From assembly GCF_954871325.1 (NCBI RefSeq), contig NC_088776.1:55694569-55758568 (forward strand): DNA of 64,000 bases, written 5' to 3'. Shown in pieces: positions 57,463 to 64,000 of the stretch. The first letter of the stretch is position 1, and each line of letters begins with the position of its first letter. A program made the position numbers and the translations under genes. The notes below the pieces were generated by a model. That model ran no database searches. It was given only the letters and a program-made list of their open reading frames with translations, and was not told where the DNA came from. The DNA comes from Gordionus sp. m RMFG-2023. Taxonomy: Eukaryota; Nematomorpha; Gordioida; Chordodea; Parachordodidae.

Positions 57463-57799
57463 CTATGTATATAATTACATTACATAATAACAAAATTATT
57501 AAATCAGTTTATTAAAAAATTACTATACAGATCCATGAATTTAACATTTTACGTGATACGCGATTCATCGCGCATATGCCCTCTATCGTTAAAGGTTGAA
57601 CAGAGCTATTCCAGGTATTCCTCATTTCCATCTAACTGGATTAAATTAAATTGGAATAAAAATTGAAAAAGAGGAGCCCTCTACACGTTAATGGGCAAGC
57701 TTCTAAGAACTGTTATTCAAACGGGCAAAACAAAGCCTAACCCGAGAACTTTTCTGCTGATTTTTTAAATATCTTAGTGTAAGCCCTAAATGCTTATTG

Positions 57800-60293
57800 T
57801 CGATATGAGAGATTTGGTCATATCAATTGAATTTCATTTAATCTAAAAAGAATAAAATTTAATATATATTAACTAACTTCTGGTGAAATATTATGTTTAA
57901 TTTTAATATTATAGATAGTTCGACTAATATATATTAATTCTTATGAAATTATTTTTCAATTACACATTCACGTTCGTTCAAAACTTTATGAATAAATTAT
58001 TAATTTCAGATTCATTTACTAAAGTGGATTTAGAGAACTTTGACTTGAATAATTATTTTAAACGAATGTATTCATCGCCAATTATTAAGTATATTTATCA
58101 TATCAAGTTATAAATATAAACCTAAGCAATTTATAACTAATTATTATGAAATGATTATTTAAAATTTGAAAATTTTTACAGCTGTAATTTAAATCATTGC
58201 AAGAAAGCGGATATTAAAAAAAAATTGTAATTGATAAATGAAAATAATAATTTTTTGAAATATAATAAACTTGTTATACTTAGAAAAAAAAATCCTGATG
58301 TGGCAAATTTTTAATTAAATTAAAATGTTTCTATTTAAAAGTTTTGTAATTGTTCCCATATAATCTTAAGAATAATCATATACTTTTTATGGAATTTGCT
58401 ATCATCATAACGCTTCATATTTATGTATTTATGCCTATTTATTATTGGCTTTTGTAATAATTAGTGTTAAATAACGTTTTAAACATACTGCTTTTACTAT
58501 AAATGAGGACTAAAGCAAATTAAAATAAGTGATAAAATGTAAAGTAGAAAAAGTTGTGCTTAATATTTAAATTTAGATTGTAATTAGCATAAATAAATAT
58601 TTTATTTAAAGTATAATGTAAAGAAAAAAGGGAATATTTTGATAATCCTAACTTCTTATAAGAAAAAATGATGAAAAAAATGTGAAATATTTAAATAATG
58701 TTGATATATATAAAAGAAAAGGATTGATAAATGTAAAAAAAATTATGTGATGAAATAAGATATGCAAATATATGAAAGTTAGGATTAAAAATAAGGAAAA
58801 GAAAATATTGAACATGAGTTTAGATGGATTGAAAGTCAAGAATGAGATGTATAGTTTATAATAAAATAAAATATTAAAACTGTAAATATACAATTTAGTA
58901 AAGTAATAAAAATATTTATGATTTTATATGTATATGGAAGGGTATAATAATAAATTAAGCCACTAGATAATATTAGAATATTGTTTATTTTTAAAATTCT
59001 CGTTCTTATTAAATGAACGAAATTAGCCATTTCATATTATTTTAGACACAAAGGGAGAAATCCATCATAGAAATAAAAAGTGAAATTCGTTTCTTAAATT
59101 TTTATTTATCTTATTTATTTAAATTTTATTTTATGAGAGAATTAAATCGTTAAAGTGTAATGCATTTTTAAAAAATATTTTATAATATAATAGTTCAATT
59201 GGAATGTCAAGTGACAAGTAATAAAAAAAATATTGACTGCTTTTCAGTGAAATCAAAGCATTGATAAATTTTGTTGAAATAAATAATTTTAAATTTTAAG
59301 AAAATAAGAAAACATATCATGTAATAGGGCCTATCTGATCCATGATGCTTTATTAGAGCACATAGAGAAAATCTTTAAAACTAAGAGAAATTACTTTGCA
59401 GATAACAGCCAAATTTAAGCAGAGCAGCGAAAACGATTTATAAACGTATTTGAAAGTCCATAACATGTCCAAAGAGAACCTGTGTTCTTTTTATATCCTT
59501 GAGATATTATATATTTTATTTCTAAGTATATTTTGTTAAACAATTTAACGTGATCGTTTATTATATCAAAATTAACTTTTACTTTAAAATATCCATTAAC
59601 TTAACTATTTATTTTATTTTTTTAAAACATTTTAATATCATACTTTTACTTCTACTGAATAATCGAGTGACTTAAATATAACTTTTTATTTTTTTTGCAT
59701 TATAGAAAATTTTAATTAGTATATTAACAAAAAAAAACGCGATTTAGTTGATCATTTTTTTAAAAAATTATAAGTTTCATTGTGACTATTTCTTTTTACA
59801 CAATATATTGAACATATATAATAAATGATACTATCAAAATTATGCAATTTCTCAAAATTTCTTCAATGCAAAATATTTAGTTTGCATTACTAAAATAATT
59901 TGCAGAAATTAGGATTTATTAATTCAAATTACCTTCTAATATAATATTTTAAGCGGGCAAACTAGTTAAGACAATTTTACTGTGACGCAATTTTCGCGCC
60001 CTAAAAGATTTTATTATAAAATAATAATAAAAACATTTAAAATATTAAAAATAAAATAAAGGAAAAGTTTTATAATTTTTCAATTTCTTAAAGTATAAAT
60101 TTTAAGATTAATTTAAAAAGACATTTTTGTACTTTAAAAAGATATTATATTATGTAAGTATTATTTGTGTTTGATTAAGGAATGATATATATTGTGGTGG
60201 GTAAGTGTATACGATATTATTGTGGTGAAATAATGGAGATAATGATTCGTATTGGAAGGTTAAAAGAGTTACTGATAAAAATAATTAGATATA
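57800..60293. other. Non-coding AT-rich DNA
   Basis: No gene, repeat or RNA feature recognised; A/T homopolymer runs only. Confidence 0.5.
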
Positions 60294-61148
60294 GGGAGAC
60301 TGGGGTTAGGTAAACCACTTAATCTCATTTTAAAATTAATACACCAGAAGGTTAGAATTTTATCCTAATATTGTTTTTATTAGTTTACATCTATAGACAT
60401 CTTTTGAAATAATTAATTATTAAAAATTTTATTTAAGAAATAGAATTTTGATTAAATTTTCAAATTTTGCATGACAGAATTTTAATTTTTATTAAAATAT
60501 ATAATCATTTATATGTAAATTATTTTATAGCGAGGTTTAAAAACTATTCTATAATTTGAAAAAGATATGAGTATTTATTATATTAAATATCATTTCAAAC
60601 AAGTGCAATTTATAGCTATTGCGGCTTGCCCATATAAGTAAATTATGGCGGTTAAAATTGAAAAATAAATTCAAAATCTTGAAAGGTCAACATCACGGCT
60701 GTTTGTGAAGGATTAATGCTAAGAAATCATAATCTCTCCTTAAGATCCTTATTTTTTTATGTCCAAAATGTTTATTAAATTAACCAAAATTAAGTTTCAA
60801 TTTATATATTTATAATTAGCTGCAATTTATAAGTATTATGATATTTCGAACAATTATTCTATACGATCATTACTAATAAATAAAAAATGCATTTCAATTT
60901 ATTATAGAATAAAAAACCGATGGTATAGGAAGCCCCTTAAAGTGATTTGCCTCACCCCGTTATTAGGGCTTGTTGGATAAAATTTTTATTTAAAATAATA
61001 AATTTTAAAAAAAAATTATTGTATTCTTAAAAGGCACCTTTATAAAGTTTTTAAGTATCTAATCATATATTATTTTTATATTATCTAAAAAAAATCAGGA
61101 ACCATAGCCAATTTTGTAAAATTCGGTTCGACTAACCCCAGTCTCTCC
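60294..61148. mobile_element. GGGAGACTGGGG-type TIR element, long copy
   Basis: Ends GGGAGACTGGGGTTAGG and inverted GGAGAGACTGGGGTTAG, with TA on both sides (60292-60293, 61149-61150). 855 bp, AT-rich interior without an open frame. About twice as long as the copy at 29 kb, which lacks a central block. Confidence 0.7.
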
Positions 61149-61989
61149 TACTTTAGTTGCATAAAGACGCTTATTAAAAATTGACTCTAATCTGTTAGAT
61201 ATAATGAAATTATTTATTTTTTTATAAAAAGAAGAAAAAAAAATTCACAATTTTAAATTAATTATTGTTTTTAAAATAAAAACAATTGTCCTGTAAAATA
61301 AATTTTGCCAAATTTCACTATATTAAAAAATATGACTTAACGAAGTATATGCTTACTGCAGTTTGCACACTTGAAGATTGATTCTATTTAATAAATAAAT
61401 ATTTGTGTCATTATTTTCTAGATAATGTTAACTAATTAAAGACAGGGTATAAAGACATGAATAAAAACAATAACTTAAAGGTCAATTATATTCATTGGCC
61501 ATGACAAACGAACCTTTAAGTAAAATGTACAATTAACTACAACAGATATGGAAAGTAAAAGAGCCTTTTCAGAAGTATGCTGGAGAAGAAAAATAATATA
61601 AAAATACTTTTTTTATATTTGTAGACTATTTATTTGAATTTAATAGATTTAAATACTTATTCGTAAAACTGCATAATTTTGCCTGGATTTTAATCTAATA
61701 AAAGAAAGGCGTATTATCGGTGCAAAGAAATAAGTTCATTATTTTATAATTTTGTTTTCTTATTATTATTTATTATTGATATACTCTTTCCATTTTTATT
61801 TAACTTTCTTAATCACGTGATTATATTGTATCAGGTTTTGATTTTACAAGGTTCTAGAGAGATGCCAATTATATCGAAAATATTAATAATTGTGATGTGA
61901 TTGGAATTGTTATCTATAACGAAATTAATATTTAAATTTATTTTTTTAATTATTAATTTAATTATTTTTATAACAAATTATCTAAATTT

Positions 61990-62060
61990 TGGAAACTTGT
62001 CTAATTTGGGCACTGTTGGGATCAAAATTTTTGCCTAAGCTAGACAGTTGCCCAATCTAT
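61990..62060. repeat. Fragment of the AATTTGGGA MITE family
   Basis: CTTGTCTAATTTGGGCACTG followed by AAATTTTTGCC and CTAGACAGTTGCCC, resembling the left half of 15078-15234. Confidence 0.45.
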
Positions 62061-62199
62061 CAAAACTTTTATTTCTAAAAAAAATACTCTTGTTATATTC
62101 CTAGTTTAACAAAAAGGAGTAAGACTATGTTTAACCATTTTCAGGTAATTTTTTCATTTTTATTAATTCATCAAAATCACGAGTAAAATTATGTATATA

Positions 62200-62630
62200 T
62201 ATACTAGAGATCTGAAAAAGTAGGCCCTGCCCGTACCCGGCCTGGCCCGAATGGGCTTTGGGCCGGGTCGGCCCTAAATTTTTTTTAAAAAAGTGCCGAG
62301 TCGGGTCGGGTTTAGGAAATTTTTTAAAATATATCTTAATTTATCAATTTTATATTGAATTTTTTATTAAAAATAAAAATATTTGATTTTATTTATAGAA
62401 ACTAGATGCCATATAACATATGTCTTTTATTTTGAGTAATTACAAAAATATATTTAAATAAATTCGGGCCGGGTCGGACAGGTAATTTTTTTAAAAAAAA
62501 TCGGGATAGGCCGGGGCCAGCAAAACTTTTTAAAAAAATTTCGGGTTTCGGGCCGGGCCGGCAAAACTTTTTAAAATAAATTTTAGGCCGTGCCGGGTTG
62601 GAAAAATTAGGCCCGATGCAGATCACTATT
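62200..62630. mobile_element. GC-rich CCGGGCCGG repeat element
   Basis: Two GC-rich ends rich in GGGCCGGGTCGG motifs flank an AT-rich middle (62330-62450). Near-matching termini are GATCTGAAAAAGTAGGCCC and, inverted, GATCTGCATCGGGCC. It stands out sharply against the AT-rich flanks; probably a non-autonomous DNA transposon. Confidence 0.5.
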
Positions 62631-63341
62631 GTATACACATACATAATCTTATACATAATCTTATACAAAATAACAATGTATAAAATTATTATAAAATGGT
62701 TGGTAAAGTAGTATAAATAGTAAAATCGAAAATGTAATAACAGAAGAAAGAAAAAGAATTTTTATATAATTTTTAGTTTGATTATATATTTTTACGTTTT
62801 AATTTATTTATATTATTTTAGAATGATTTTGATTAACTATATTTTAATAAATATATTTGGCATCTTCAATTCGTGTTCATAATAATCACTTGTGTTTTAA
62901 ACAATTTATATATATAAGTATGATTTTTTTAGTATTTTTAATTAGTATTTTATTTTAAAATTAATAAAAATCTATATTGGTTTTCTATTTAAATAAAACT
63001 TTAATATCATATCTTAAAATTGATAAATATGATAGATTTGTGCAAACATATTATTATAAAAGTCCACATTTATTATGGTGGACATTTTACTATCATTTTA
63101 TATATAAATCAATTGAGATAATTTCTTTCTTTCTTTCTCATGACAACCAATAATATATGTTATTAAATACATAATTAAATGAACATAAAATTTAAAAAAA
63201 TTTATTATTGAGTATAAATTTATTTAGATATTTAGTAAAAACAAAAATAGTAGATAAAATTAAAATCATAATAAAACAAACATAATTTGCCTTAAAGATA
63301 GCTATTATCCTTTATATTTAATAAGACTTTGAGATACTCCT

Positions 63342-63530
63342 ATTTTTTTTGATGTGACAACTAACGTATTAGAAAAAGTTCTTTTCCGAATCACCAACAA
63401 AAATCTGACCCAATTAGTTCTCAAAATATGTGCCAATTTTAAAAATCTGGAACCAGTTAATTTAACCCTTGTTAATAATGGATGGGAAATTCATAAATTT
63501 TTGATAAGTTACGGGCTAGAGTGCTGTTAA
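63342..63530 (+). other. Unrecognised open stretch
   Basis: A frame of about 60 codons (VTTNVLEKVLFRITNKNLTQ ... VNLTLVNNGWEIHKFLISYG) ends at TAA. Leucine spacing loosely recalls a leucine-rich repeat or F-box-type protein. No clear splice sites; may be a gene relic or chance. Confidence 0.2.
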
Positions 63531-64000
63531 CAATTTCGTCGGTCTATTCAATTAAAACAATGAAATCAAGATTTTAGCTTAATAAACATTCTCTAAGCCT
63601 AAAAATTTAGCTCTAAGACTTTCTCCCATCCGTTGGATAAATTTGAAAGCATGGATAATATTCATTTAACTAAAATAAGATTCAGCATTTTTTAAAAAAT
63701 TGTCGAAATCGAGGTTTGTACCAAAACTTTTTGAAATCTTCATAAAAAAAGTTTCCATTTATTTAAAAATTATGTGGTAGAGCTTATTTATTTTATAAGC
63801 AAATATTTTTTTTGAGATTTGCAATAATAATTCTCATTCTAATTTTATCTGTGAATATTATATATATAAAGGATTAATAATCAATTCTTACAGAAGATTT
63901 GGGGGTAAAAATATTTTTGGAGGAGGGGGAGGGGGGGGGGGTCAAATAAAAAATGAATTGGTAGATGTTCAAAATCTTCAACATTGAAGTATACACAGGA

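Larger units (their letters stand above)
61149..64000. other. Right end of window, mostly non-coding
   Basis: Contains a MITE fragment (61990-62060), the GC-rich element (62200-62630), an unassigned open stretch (63342-63530) and a G run (63931-63941). No confident gene. Confidence 0.5.

Noticed and set aside
62402-62668. 88-codon Pro/Gly/Arg-rich minus-strand frame
   Set aside because: Translation of the CCGGGCCGG repeat element; no domain and no splice context.

Overview
The window is AT-rich nuclear DNA (about three quarters A+T or more by eye) from an invertebrate animal. Spliced genes with standard GT-AG introns, a GH56 hyaluronidase with a C-terminal EGF-like module, a rhodopsin-type GPCR, an antistasin-domain peptide and dense DNA-transposon debris all point to a metazoan. 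I cannot settle the phylum; flatworm, cnidarian, annelid or arthropod all remain possible.

Layout. 1-1977: 5' flank with a small hAT-type MITE. 1978-13181 (+): hyaluronidase copy 1, eight exons. 16121-28799 (+): hyaluronidase copy 2, eight exons in head-to-tail tandem. Exon lengths and intron phases match in both copies (52-nt signal-peptide exon, then 317/320, 78, 188, 155/149, 164, 106 and 227/215 nt), and each model adds up to a whole number of codons (428 and 423 aa). Introns have diverged and are full of MITEs, microsatellites, Tc1/mariner and hAT fragments and some exon-like relics. 31084-33312 (-): single-exon divergent GPCR of 742 aa. 38483-39067 (+): two-exon gene for a 76-aa secreted one-domain antistasin-type protease inhibitor. 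41000-43560: decayed Gypsy-type LTR retrotransposon. 45117-46658 (-): 5'-truncated RTE-like LINE with a long open reverse-transcriptase frame. 48.4-57.1 kb: repeat-derived, with a diverged repeated block around a 1.7-kb hAT transposon (52916-54637) that has TIRs and an 8-bp target duplication. 57-64 kb: mostly featureless AT-rich DNA with two more TIR/GC-rich elements and two exon-like patches.

The host genes do not form an operon. The two hyaluronidases would be secreted endoglycosidases acting on hyaluronan or chondroitin, and the antistasin-like peptide would be a secreted inhibitor of a serine protease. Both families are often deployed in secretions, but any joint role is inference. The most notable points are the altered active-site neighbourhood of both hyaluronidases (with a Tyr-to-Phe change only in copy 1), the hidden antistasin gene, and a hAT fragment whose 3' end is mirrored as a 50-bp fold-back.
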